From positions 1 to 47,900 of the forward strand of contig NZ_JAQPOK010000086.1 of the NCBI RefSeq assembly GCF_030068445.1: 47,900 nucleotides of DNA, read 5' to 3'. The position numbers and the translations under genes were made by a program. This document shows, piece by piece, positions 1-7,974 of this stretch (the first letter of the stretch is position 1; each line of letters begins with the position of its first letter). Below the pieces are notes generated by a model. That model ran no database searches. It saw only the letters and a program-made list of their open reading frames with translations, and was not told where the DNA came from. This DNA is from Roseofilum halophilum BLCC-M91 (GTDB lineage Bacteria > Cyanobacteriota > Cyanobacteriia > Cyanobacteriales > Desertifilaceae).

Positions 1-291
1 GTCATACAGGTGAGGCACTCCCACGACAGCATACCAATCCGGTCGCTTGTACCATAGGGTATGTTCGGGGTCATAGTACAGGTTTAAGTCACCGGCAACG
101 AGGATTTGTTCGGGGGGATAGGTTGGGGGCTGAAATGTGGCACTACAGAGTTCGGCTTGCCACACATGATACAGGTCAGGCAATCCAGAATCTCCTATTT
201 CTTCACTAGGTAAATCGTACATGGTGGGGAGGCTTTCTTTTTCGGGGAAAGGAGGAGAAACCCGTTTGAAAGCAATTTCGGTGGGAGACAT
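1..291 (-). CDS. Uma2/DUF820 family protein, N-terminal part (runs off window)
   Basis: An open frame of 97 codons starts at the ATG complementary to 289-291 and continues past the left edge. The translation begins MSPTEIAFKRVSPPFPEKES and contains MYDLPSEEIGDSGLPDLYH, followed by a segment with PEQILVAGDLNLYYDPEHT. This resembles the N-terminal half of the long cyanobacterial Uma2 (DUF820) proteins, which have a PD-(D/E)XK nuclease-like fold. The catalytic C-terminal half is not in the window, so activity cannot be judged. It lies 43 bases downstream of another Uma2-family gene on the same strand. Family assignment is moderately secure; the function of most Uma2 proteins is unknown. Confidence 0.65.
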   Translation of the reverse strand, partial: MSPTEIAFKRVSPPFPEKESLPTMYDLPSEEIGDSGLPDLYHVWQAELCSATFQPPTYPPEQILVAGDLNLYYDPEHTLWYKRPDWYAVVGVPHLYD

Positions 292-334
292 AGCAATCGA
301 GTTTTAGGTTGGGTAGTTGTATTGTAATAATGAC

Positions 335-904
335 TTACAATTGAAGATCGTCATATAAATCGGCTAAGGGTATCTCACAAGGTAGAGAACTTAAGTTTAC
401 TGAATCTTCTCTACTTTTGTATTCTGAAAATATCCATTGATTAACTTGTGCTTTATAATAATGCTCAACCTTGAATTGAGATTGATCGATTAACAGATAC
501 TCTTGAAAACTGGGAATACTGCGATAGGCCGCAAATTTTTCATCCTTATCATAATTTTTAGTGGATTTCGAGAGAACTTCAGCAATCATCAAGGGATTAG
601 TTACGGTATCCTTACGCCCCTCTTGTAGTTGCACCGGACGAGAAATCACCATCACATCCGGGTAAGTGTAGATTTTAAACTCTGGAATCCACAACCGTTG
701 ATCGGCAATAAAAATACCATAAGATTGCCCTCTTAAGGCAACTCTCAAGAACGCATTGAGAATACTCATCAATTCATTATGGTTAGGAGTTCCTCCAGTC
801 ATGGGAATGATTTCTCCACTGCGATATTCATGGCGTTCTTGCGAGTTGATTTCTAGATCTAAATAGGCTTCAGGTGTATAGAGTGTGGCTTGAGTGGGTG
901 TCAT
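335..904 (-). CDS. Uma2 family (DUF820) putative endonuclease
   Basis: This is a 189-residue protein, the usual length for Uma2/DUF820 proteins, which are strongly expanded in cyanobacteria and have a restriction-endonuclease-like fold. Visible landmarks are the N-terminal YLDLEINSQERHEYRSGEI, the central YTYPDVMVIS with the PD motif, and PLMIAEVLSKST followed by YDKDEKFAAYR. These correspond to the acidic residues and lysine region of the predicted active site. The start is the ATG complementary to 902-904; no strong ribosome binding site is visible. A second Uma2-family gene lies immediately downstream. The family is well supported, but no biological role is established for this protein. 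Confidence 0.85.
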   Translation of the reverse strand: MTPTQATLYTPEAYLDLEINSQERHEYRSGEIIPMTGGTPNHNELMSILNAFLRVALRGQSYGIFIADQRLWIPEFKIYTYPDVMVISRPVQLQEGRKDTVTNPLMIAEVLSKSTKNYDKDEKFAAYRSIPSFQEYLLIDQSQFKVEHYYKAQVNQWIFSEYKSREDSVNLSSLPCEIPLADLYDDLQL

Positions 905-999
905 TCTATCTCAATTTTGCTTAGGCAATAGAGCGATCTAGTTCTTAGTGTAGCGAGTTTCTAGGGGTAGAAGGGAATGGGCGATCGCCCGATCGCCCC

Positions 1000-1977
1000 T
1001 TAATCCTCTCCCACCTGATAGCCAAACTGAGACAGACGAGCGCGAGATTGTCGCCATTTGGGCCTGACTTTAACAAATAACTCCAGATAAACCTGACCTA
1101 AAATCAGTTTTTGCATCTGTTCCCGTGCCGCCGTACCAATACTTTTGAGCATCGATCCCTTTTTGCCAATCAGAATCGCTTTTTGGGAATCTCGTTCCAC
1201 ATTAATTGCCGCAAAAACGCGGGTAATTTTCGGCGTTTCCTCCACTCGTTCAATCTCTACAGCCACCGAATGGGGAACTTCTTGGCGAGTGAGCAGTAAG
1301 ATTTGTTCCCGGATTAATTCGCCCATGATAAAGCGTTCCGGCTGGTCAGTGACCAAATCAGGGGGATAATAATAGGGGCCAGGGTCTAGATGATCTGCCA
1401 ACAGAGTTTGTAGGGAATCTAACCCCTCACCCGTAAGAGCAGAAAATTTCAGCATTGGCCAGTGATAAGCTTGGCCCAGTTGCTCATAGGTTCGATCGAT
1501 CGCCTCAAAATCATCCGGTTGTCGATCCGCTTTATTCAAACCAAGAATAATCGGTAGCGTCACATTCGAGAGCAGCTCGGCAATGTAGCGATCGCCCCCT
1601 CCCGCAGCCACCGAACTATCCACCACAAACAGCACCACATCCACCGATTTAATCGCCAATTTCGCATTCTCCACCAACACCTTCCCCAACTCATGGTGGG
1701 GTTTATGAATTCCAGGAGTATCCACAAAAATAAACTGGGCCCCTGAAGTCGTCAGAATTCCCCGTAAGCGGTTGCGTGTCGTTTGAGCCACCGGGGACGT
1801 AATCGCAATTTTTTGGCCCACCAACTGATTCATAATCGTGGACTTACCCACATTAGGACGGCCGATAATCCCCACAAACCCAGACTTAAAGCCAGGAGGG
1901 GGTTCGGGAATTAAATTCAAGGATGCAGGGGCAATATCGTTCAAAGCTTCAGATTCGGGATCGCGAGAATGGGTCAT
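1000..1977 (-). CDS. era: GTPase Era
   Basis: Era is a GTPase that binds 16S rRNA and assists 30S subunit maturation. With the ATG complementary to 1975-1977 the protein is 325 residues. It shows the G1 loop GRPNVGKS at about 39-46, the G3 motif DTPG at 86-89 followed by IHKP, the G4 motif NKAD at 148-151, and a C-terminal KH RNA-binding domain with the GKKG loop. The frame can be extended nine codons to a TTG at 2004, but that has no better ribosome binding site and adds non-conserved sequence, so the ATG is preferred. The roughly 30-residue extension before the G domain is common in cyanobacterial homologs. It is divergent from pfkA. Confidence 0.96.
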   Translation of the reverse strand: MTHSRDPESEALNDIAPASLNLIPEPPPGFKSGFVGIIGRPNVGKSTIMNQLVGQKIAITSPVAQTTRNRLRGILTTSGAQFIFVDTPGIHKPHHELGKVLVENAKLAIKSVDVVLFVVDSSVAAGGGDRYIAELLSNVTLPIILGLNKADRQPDDFEAIDRTYEQLGQAYHWPMLKFSALTGEGLDSLQTLLADHLDPGPYYYPPDLVTDQPERFIMGELIREQILLLTRQEVPHSVAVEIERVEETPKITRVFAAINVERDSQKAILIGKKGSMLKSIGTAAREQMQKLILGQVYLELFVKVRPKWRQSRARLSQFGYQVGED

Positions 1978-2064
1978 AGGGGATCGTAAGTCAGCAAATA
2001 ACAAAGATTAAGTCAAGTTGACGTTATGGAACTTTCAGAGAATTTAAGTTTAATTTACTCCTGT

Positions 2065-2083
2065 AAGGGCCACTTAGGCCTTT
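2065..2083 (+). promoter_or_regulatory. Small hairpin in the pfkA leader
   Basis: AAGGGCC (2065-2071) and GGCCTTT (2077-2083) can pair over seven positions, one of them G-U, with a 5-nt loop. It lies about 40 bases upstream of the pfkA start in the era/pfkA divergent region. There is no evidence of function beyond the pairing itself. Confidence 0.25.
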
Positions 2084-2121
2084 ATCTTCATTGAACTTAA
2101 AAGCTACAGGAGGACAAAGTT

Positions 2122-3198
2122 ATGGGAAAACGCATTGGCATTTTAACCAGTGGCGGAGACTGTGCGGGTCTCAATGCGGCGATTCGAGCTGTGGTCTATC
2201 ATGCCATAGGAACCTACGGTTATGAAGTCTTTGGAATTTATCAAGCCACATTAGGGTTATTGGAGAGGCCTCCAAGAGCCATCCAATTAACCCGCACCAA
2301 CATTCGCGGGTTATTGCTCACCGGTGGAACCATGTTAGGAACCACCAACAAGGGAGACCCCTTTGGTTATCCCATGCCTGATGGTACTTTACTCGATCGC
2401 TCCCAAGAAATGATCGAAGGATATCACCAACTCGGTCTCGATGTCCTCTTAGTCATTGGTGGAGATGGATCTCTAGCCATTCTGCGTAAACTGGCCCAAC
2501 AAGGGAATATGAACATTATCGGTATTCCCAAAACCATTGATAATGACATTGGCATCACCGAGCGCTCCATTGGCTTCCAAACGGCGGTTAATATTGCCAC
2601 AGAAGCCCTAGACCGGCTCCAGTTTACCGCAGCCAGCCATAACCGGGTCTTGATTCTAGAAGTGATGGGCCGGGATGCGGGCCATATTGCCATCAGTGCT
2701 GGAATTGCTGGCGGTGCGGATGTAATCCTGATTCCCGAAATTCCCTACGATATCAATAAGGTTTGCGATCATATTGTCAAGCGTCGAGAGCTGGGTAAAA
2801 ACTATTCTCTGGTGATTATCTCCGAAGCGGTGAAAACCATTGACGGTGGAGCCATCACCAACGTGGATGTTCTCGGAGAGCGTCGCTATGGAGGGATCGG
2901 CCATTATATTGCCGATAGCATTACCTCCAAAATTGGCGCAGAAACCAGGGTAACTGTATTAGGACATACCCAACGGGGAGGCATACCCGCAGCCACCGAT
3001 CGCCTAGTCGCTTCTACGTTTGGAGTAGCAGCCGTCGATTTAGTGGCTGAGGGGAAGTACGATCACATGGTGACTTGGCAACATCGGCAAGTGGTCAGTG
3101 TACCCATTGAAAAGGCGATCGAACATTACCAAACGGTTGATTCTCAAGGCACTTTGGTGAAAACGGCTAGAGGTCTGGGAATTTGTTTGGGGGATTAA
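2122..3198 (+). CDS. pfkA: 6-phosphofructokinase
   Basis: This enzyme phosphorylates fructose 6-phosphate to fructose 1,6-bisphosphate in glycolysis. The 358-residue protein has the PfkA fold landmarks: SGGDCAGLN at 10-18, GGDGS at 113-117, the catalytic PKTIDND at 136-142, MGRDAGHIA near 185, and LGHTQRGG near the C-terminus. An AGGAGG ribosome binding site at about 2109-2114 precedes the ATG by eight bases. The glycine after GGD suggests a nucleotide-dependent rather than pyrophosphate-dependent enzyme. However, the lysine in PKTIDND is the residue seen in PPi-type and mixed-type enzymes. A perfect 10-bp hairpin follows the stop codon. Cyanobacteria often carry two pfkA copies; which one this is cannot be told. 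Confidence 0.95.
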   Translation: MGKRIGILTSGGDCAGLNAAIRAVVYHAIGTYGYEVFGIYQATLGLLERPPRAIQLTRTNIRGLLLTGGTMLGTTNKGDPFGYPMPDGTLLDRSQEMIEGYHQLGLDVLLVIGGDGSLAILRKLAQQGNMNIIGIPKTIDNDIGITERSIGFQTAVNIATEALDRLQFTAASHNRVLILEVMGRDAGHIAISAGIAGGADVILIPEIPYDINKVCDHIVKRRELGKNYSLVIISEAVKTIDGGAITNVDVLGERRYGGIGHYIADSITSKIGAETRVTVLGHTQRGGIPAATDRLVASTFGVAAVDLVAEGKYDHMVTWQHRQVVSVPIEKAIEHYQTVDSQGTLVKTARGLGICLGD

Positions 3199-3205
3199 TA
3201 CCCAA

Positions 3206-3230
3206 AACAAGGGGCCTTCAGCCCCTTGTT
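3206..3230. terminator. Bidirectional hairpin terminator between pfkA and folK
   Basis: AACAAGGGGC (3206-3215) and GCCCCTTGTT (3221-3230) form a perfect 10-bp stem with a 5-nt loop. It lies between the convergent stop codons of pfkA and folK. The AACAA/TTGTT base gives a T-rich tail on either strand, although the U-run is short. Shape and position make termination in both directions likely. Confidence 0.7.
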
Positions 3231-3242
3231 CCATCATCATCA

Positions 3243-3626
3243 CTAGATTAAATCGGGTATTAACTCTAAAACAGTGGTTTGCAAAAAATCACGCTGATAG
3301 AAATCAGGATCGACAATTTCCCGATTGAACACAATAATATCTAAATCGATACATCGAGGAGCATTCTTGTTTTCAGTTTTAACTCGCCCTAACTCAATTT
3401 CAATCTGCTTTAATTTACGATTTAAATCTTCCCGACTATCAGCAGTCTGAATCAAATAGGCTCCATTCACAAAGTCAGGCTGATCGGTCAAACCTAGAGG
3501 TTTCGTTTGATAAAATTTAGATTCCTTAATCAGCGTTTGCGTTTCTTGTAGTTTTTGTTTTGCTTTTGGAATATGGAAACTGGGGTCAATGTTGGAGCCA
3601 ACCCCAATGGCTACTTCGTTAAGCAT
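3243..3626 (-). CDS. folK: 2-amino-4-hydroxy-6-hydroxymethyldihydropteridine pyrophosphokinase (HPPK)
   Basis: HPPK transfers pyrophosphate from ATP to 6-hydroxymethyl-7,8-dihydropterin in folate synthesis. The 127-residue protein starts MLNEVAIGVGSNIDP, the usual N-terminal IGLGSN-type motif. It has QPDFVNGAYLIQT in the middle and RCIDLDIIVFN near residue 95, matching the conserved RxxDLDI metal/ATP-binding motif. It is shorter than the usual 155-170 residues; the C-terminal part after ELIPDLI is missing or reduced. It lies 89 bases downstream of a FolX/FolB-like gene on the same strand, so the two probably act in one pterin pathway. Family assignment is secure; whether it serves folate or another pterin is unknown. 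Confidence 0.85.
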   Translation of the reverse strand: MLNEVAIGVGSNIDPSFHIPKAKQKLQETQTLIKESKFYQTKPLGLTDQPDFVNGAYLIQTADSREDLNRKLKQIEIELGRVKTENKNAPRCIDLDIIVFNREIVDPDFYQRDFLQTTVLELIPDLI

Positions 3627-3715
3627 AATTGTTTAGTCAGCGAAGATAGAAAATACAGCGCTTTATTTAATAACAGAGCAAATCGCCGTATAGAAGAGAC
3701 AAACGGGTATGACCC

Positions 3716-4180
3716 TCAAGAAAAGTTGCTGCGATGCGCTCGGAGTTTAACGGATACAGAATCGGAAAAGCGTAGAGCAAAAGGTTTATCAACTTTGACC
3801 TTAGTCCAAATGACTTTTGGATCTGCCATCACAATATCAATGATGGTTTGACCCATCCTTTCGATCAAACCATAGCTATGGTTTTCCACTTGTTCAATAA
3901 TTTGCTTGGTAATCCACTTATAATTGACCGTATCTTCGATTTGGTCTGTTTCCGAAGGCTTTTTGGCATCAAATCCTATTTTAATGTTGATGACGACATC
4001 TTGTTTTTTTTCCCGTTCCCAATCATTAATCCCAATCAATGTTCTTAATCTTAGATTGGTGATTTTAATAACACCTAAACCGGGTTTAATCTGTTGGTTC
4101 TCCTTTGGTTGAATCTCTTGAGAGAACAAGGTATTGTGCTTGACTGACGACTCAGATGGTGTGTGGCTTACTGATTTCAT
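3716..4180 (-). CDS. folX: Dihydroneopterin triphosphate epimerase / aldolase-family protein (FolX-like)
   Basis: The 154-residue protein has about 35 unstructured residues, then a single dihydroneopterin-aldolase-fold domain. The stretch IKITNLRLRTLIGINDWE, followed by QDVVINIKI, then VNYKWITKQIIEQVENHSY, LIERM and KPFALRFSDSVSV, resembles E. coli FolX more than FolB. The tell-tale features are NLRLRT-IGI and ALR-DSVS. FolX epimerises dihydroneopterin triphosphate to dihydromonapterin triphosphate; FolB is the aldolase that makes the HPPK substrate. The sequence GGACA sits just before the ATG. The gene is followed by folK. The exact reaction is inferred; FolB activity, which FolX also shows weakly, is the main alternative. 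Confidence 0.75.
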   Translation of the reverse strand: MKSVSHTPSESSVKHNTLFSQEIQPKENQQIKPGLGVIKITNLRLRTLIGINDWEREKKQDVVINIKIGFDAKKPSETDQIEDTVNYKWITKQIIEQVENHSYGLIERMGQTIIDIVMADPKVIWTKVKVDKPFALRFSDSVSVKLRAHRSNFS

Positions 4181-4327
4181 TGTCCTGGAATGGAATCTTT
4201 TAACTTGATGTTAAATTTATTTTAACCTATGTACAGCAAGCTTGTCTATATCAATTCTTCTTGTTTTTCTGGTTAATATCACTTAACATAGGAGTGCAGG
4301 TATAATATGCACCCCTCAATCAGTAGG

Positions 4328-5104
<777 letters not shown>

Positions 5105-5174
5105 TTATTGAGGTTAGACTGAGGGCATTTTGCCTTAGAATGGGGGAGATTGCCTAACTTTTGCAGAATTTAAC

Positions 5175-5492
5175 ATGGCCGTTAAAAAGCAATTCACCAG
5201 TTTTTCTGACCTCCTCACCCAATCCAATGTCCCCGTGTTGGTCGATTTCTACGCCACGTGGTGCGGCCCCTGTCAAATGATGGTTCCCATTTTGGAACAA
5301 GTACAAACTCAGATGGGTAAAGCCATCCAAGTGGTCAAAATTGACTCGGATAAATACCCCCAACTCGCTTCTGAGTACCAGGTAGAAGCCTTACCCACCC
5401 TGATTTTGTTTAAGCAGGGGAAACCCGTGGACAAAATTGAAGGCGCGATTAAAGCAGAACCCCTGATCGCCCGTCTCCAGACCCTCATTTAA
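5175..5492 (+). CDS. Thioredoxin, y-type
   Basis: This 105-residue thioredoxin has the active site WCGPC (C30 and C33) in VDFYATWCGPC, the cis-proline in ALPTLILF, and the buried Asp of the VDFYA strand. The opening AVKKQFTSFSDLLTQSNVPV and the phrase QMMVPILE resemble the plastid/cyanobacterial y-type thioredoxins (TrxQ of Synechocystis), which reduce peroxiredoxins, rather than m- or x-types. Subtype is judged from remembered family sequences, so it is less certain than the thioredoxin call. The start ATG follows ACTTTTGCAGAATTTAAC with no clear Shine-Dalgarno. The gene appears monocistronic; a hairpin at 5563-5586 and a tRNA gene follow it. Confidence 0.93.
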   Translation: MAVKKQFTSFSDLLTQSNVPVLVDFYATWCGPCQMMVPILEQVQTQMGKAIQVVKIDSDKYPQLASEYQVEALPTLILFKQGKPVDKIEGAIKAEPLIARLQTLI

Positions 5493-5562
5493 GAGCAGTA
5501 CAGAAATTTTGCCCAAGGTCTAGCTTTTCTCTAAAACTTGTGTTAGATTAATGAGAGTGGGT

Positions 5563-5586
5563 AATAAACGGTCATATCCGTTTATT
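5563..5586 (+). terminator. Hairpin between thioredoxin gene and tRNA-Gly
   Basis: AATAAACGG (5563-5571) and CCGTTTATT (5578-5586) form a perfect 9-bp stem with a 6-nt loop. It lies about 70 bases past the thioredoxin stop and 10 bases before the tRNA. There is no proper U-run, so it could be a weak terminator or a structure in the tRNA leader. Confidence 0.35.
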
Positions 5587-5596
5587 TACTCAACTT

Positions 5597-5667
5597 GCGG
5601 GTATAGTTTAGTGGTAAAACCATAGCCTTCCAAGCTATTGATGGGGGTTCGATTCCCCCTACCCGCT
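5597..5667 (+). tRNA. tRNA-Gly (anticodon UCC)
   Basis: A complete 71-base cloverleaf can be drawn. The acceptor stem GCGGGTA (5597-5603) pairs perfectly with TACCCGC (5660-5666), and the discriminator is T5667. The anticodon stem is ATAGC/GCTAT (5622-5626 and 5634-5638), with loop CTTCCAA giving anticodon TCC at 5629-5631. The T arm is GGGGG-TTCGATT-CCCCC. CCA is not encoded. The UCC anticodon reads GGA and GGG codons. Confidence 0.97.
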
Positions 5668-5725
5668 TTAGTCTAGCATTCATGTCCGCGAAGCCCAAAG
5701 CACTACATCTAGGAATTCCAAGAGG

Positions 5726-5750
5726 GCGGGCATGTTGCCCGCTTCTCTTT
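5726..5750 (+). terminator. Rho-independent terminator after tRNA-Gly
   Basis: GCGGGC (5726-5731) and GCCCGC (5737-5742) pair as a 6-bp GC-only stem with loop ATGTT, followed by TTCTCTTTT. It lies about 60 bases past the tRNA and before the convergent AarF/UbiB gene end. Confidence 0.7.
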
Positions 5751-5776
5751 TCCCATAAACCGGACTTGATATGATA

Positions 5777-7849
5777 TTACGGTTCCATGGACACCACGGC
5801 CGCAGCCGGTAAAGCTAAGGGCAAAGAACCAGAGTTAGGAACGGAGGCGTACTTTTTTTCTGAAGCTCCATTGCCCGTATCTTCACTCAGTAACACTTCG
5901 CGAATAAACCGAGCAAGAACCCGTTGAGCCAATCCACTGGCAATTTGTTGTCCCATTTGTTGGGTTTCGGGTTTTAAGAGAACCTTGGGCAATAATGGGG
6001 CGATTTTCATGGGGTCAAACCCTTGAGTTTCTTGGACAATTTGTAAAATGCGTTGAAGATGTTCGAGGTTCTTCCGATCTTCAGGATTAGCGGGGGCTGG
6101 GGGTTTGACTGGCATTTGACCATTCATGCCAACGGTTTTTCGGAAGCGATCGCTAACCGTTTCAAACGTCGTGCGTCCCAAAGTGTCCACACTTTTAACA
6201 ATTTCCTCGACGATGCGATCGCGGATAAAGCTGCCGCGCTCAGAAAAGAGAAAATCAATGGTTTGATTCAAGACCAAATCTAAATCATAATCTTGACTAG
6301 CGCGGGCATTTTTGAGCAGATTTTCTAAGCGATTCCAACGAAAGCTCCCATCTTTAAATAATAACTCCCTCAAGGAAGTTCGCAATTCTGGGGACTGATC
6401 CGTTAATAACCGTTTGGCCACATAGGGATAGGCTTTACTCAAGACCTTAAAATTGGGATTCACATTAATGGCAATCCCTTCTAAGGTGACTAGAGAGCGG
6501 ATAATCAAGGCATAATAGGCAGGAACCCGGAAGGGGTAATCATACATCACCTGGGAGAGTTGATCGGTAATATTCTTAAAATTCAACTCAGCCACGGACG
6601 CGCCCAGAGCATCATTAAAAACCTGTGATAAAGCCGGAATAATGGGAGTTAAATCCGTATCTGGGGTGAGAAACTCTAACTTGACATAATCATGAGCTAA
6701 TCCTGAAAAATCCCGATTGACTAAATGAACGATCGCCTCAATCAATCCATAGCGTTGATAGGGCTTCACTTCGCTCATCATGCCAAAGTCGAGGTAAACC
6801 AGCTTACCATCGCCAGAGGCCAGTAAATTACCCGGATGGGGATCGGCATGGAAAAACCCATGTTCGAGCAATTGCCGCAGGGAACATTCAACCCCCACTT
6901 CAATCAGATAGGAGGCATCTAAACCTTGCTGGCGAATTTTCTCTAAATCGGTTAGTTTTGTCCCCGTAATCCACTCCATGGTTAATACACGACGGTTGGT
7001 GTATTGCCAATAAATTCGGGGCACATAAATATCGGGTATATAGCCATATAACTGCTCAAACCGCTCCGCATTCCTGCCTTCGTGGGTATAATCCATTTCT
7101 TCATAAATGCGAGCGCCAAACTCATCGGCGATCGCCACGAGATCGCTACGGATGCGCCGATTCTTCTGTACCCAAGCCGCTAAAGAGCGGAGAATATATA
7201 AATCTAGAGAAATTCTTTCGCGTAAATCGGGACGTTGGACTTTAATAGCCACCGTTTCCCCCGATTTGAGCTTACCCTTGTAAACCTGACCCAAAGAAGC
7301 CGCCGCCACCGGTTTAGAGCTAATTTCAGCATAAACAAATTCCGGGCGATCGCCTAACTCCTCCTCAATAAACTGATACGCCACCTCATTGGGAAACGGG
7401 GGCAGTTGGTCTTGAAGTCGGGTTAACTCCTCTAAAAACAGGGGAGGCAGCAGATCCGGCCGAGTCGATAAAGCCTGTCCCACCTTAATATAGGCAGGCC
7501 CCAAGCGCGTTAAAATTTCCCGCAAATGAACCGCTCGCCGTCGCTGCTTTTTTTCCGCAGCTCCCCCGGTTCGTTTATCCCACCATAACCCCACCAGCAA
7601 TCCCAAAAATGACCAGACCAACTCAATCATCCGTCCCCACACTTCCCAGGGACGGGAACGGTAAAAGTCCATCAACTCCACTGGATCGTAATGGATGTCA
7701 GGGGGTTCCACGGCTGAATCATTCGGTAGGATCGTCTCATCTGACATCGGACTAAAATGTGCAGAAGAAGAATAAGCGGGACTTCCAGAGTCCTGGACTG
7801 TTGACAACCCCTGTTGATGGGAAGATGAAGATGGCATATTGACATTCAT
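5777..7849 (-). CDS. AarF/ABC1/UbiB family atypical kinase
   Basis: This 690-residue protein belongs to the ABC1/UbiB/ADCK atypical kinase family, whose members support quinone or prenyl-lipid metabolism. Cyanobacteria and plastids carry several paralogs (ABC1K). The motif KVGQ at 122-125 is the family-specific KxGQ helix. VAAASLGQVYKG near 181-192 carries the Ala-rich replacement of the glycine loop. The AIKVQRP lysine is near 203, HADPHPGN at 334-341 is the catalytic loop, and DFG at 354-356 is the metal site. The first 50 residues are low-complexity Ser/Pro-rich, and a hydrophobic segment lies near 78-90. It is divergent from recN. The substrate is unknown. Confidence 0.9.
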   Translation of the reverse strand: MNVNMPSSSSHQQGLSTVQDSGSPAYSSSAHFSPMSDETILPNDSAVEPPDIHYDPVELMDFYRSRPWEVWGRMIELVWSFLGLLVGLWWDKRTGGAAEKKQRRRAVHLREILTRLGPAYIKVGQALSTRPDLLPPLFLEELTRLQDQLPPFPNEVAYQFIEEELGDRPEFVYAEISSKPVAAASLGQVYKGKLKSGETVAIKVQRPDLRERISLDLYILRSLAAWVQKNRRIRSDLVAIADEFGARIYEEMDYTHEGRNAERFEQLYGYIPDIYVPRIYWQYTNRRVLTMEWITGTKLTDLEKIRQQGLDASYLIEVGVECSLRQLLEHGFFHADPHPGNLLASGDGKLVYLDFGMMSEVKPYQRYGLIEAIVHLVNRDFSGLAHDYVKLEFLTPDTDLTPIIPALSQVFNDALGASVAELNFKNITDQLSQVMYDYPFRVPAYYALIIRSLVTLEGIAINVNPNFKVLSKAYPYVAKRLLTDQSPELRTSLRELLFKDGSFRWNRLENLLKNARASQDYDLDLVLNQTIDFLFSERGSFIRDRIVEEIVKSVDTLGRTTFETVSDRFRKTVGMNGQMPVKPPAPANPEDRKNLEHLQRILQIVQETQGFDPMKIAPLLPKVLLKPETQQMGQQIASGLAQRVLARFIREVLLSEDTGNGASEKKYASVPNSGSLPLALPAAAVVSMEP

Positions 7850-7974
7850 GACTTGAGGTGGGCTAGATCTATTACTGATTGTAAAGTAATTTTAACAATT
7901 CCCCCCCTCAACCCGCTCGATCAATTTGATTTAGGTTCCCTCGATCAAGTGCTTTTCTGGTAAATAAGCCGTCT

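Noticed and set aside
1-904. Uma2 genes considered as a restriction-modification or defence system.
   Set aside because: Uma2 paralogs are ordinary in cyanobacteria and no methyltransferase or other defence partner is adjacent.
1978-2004. An extended TTG start for Era.
   Set aside because: The extra nine residues are not supported by a ribosome binding site and the ATG gives a normal protein.
2424-2904. Antisense open frames inside pfkA.
   Set aside because: They are on the opposite strand of a well-supported gene and look like composition shadows with no recognisable protein features.
4302-4320. TATAAT near 4302 as a promoter on the plus strand.
   Set aside because: It lies behind fabG, and no plus-strand gene follows within reach; no -35 is visible.
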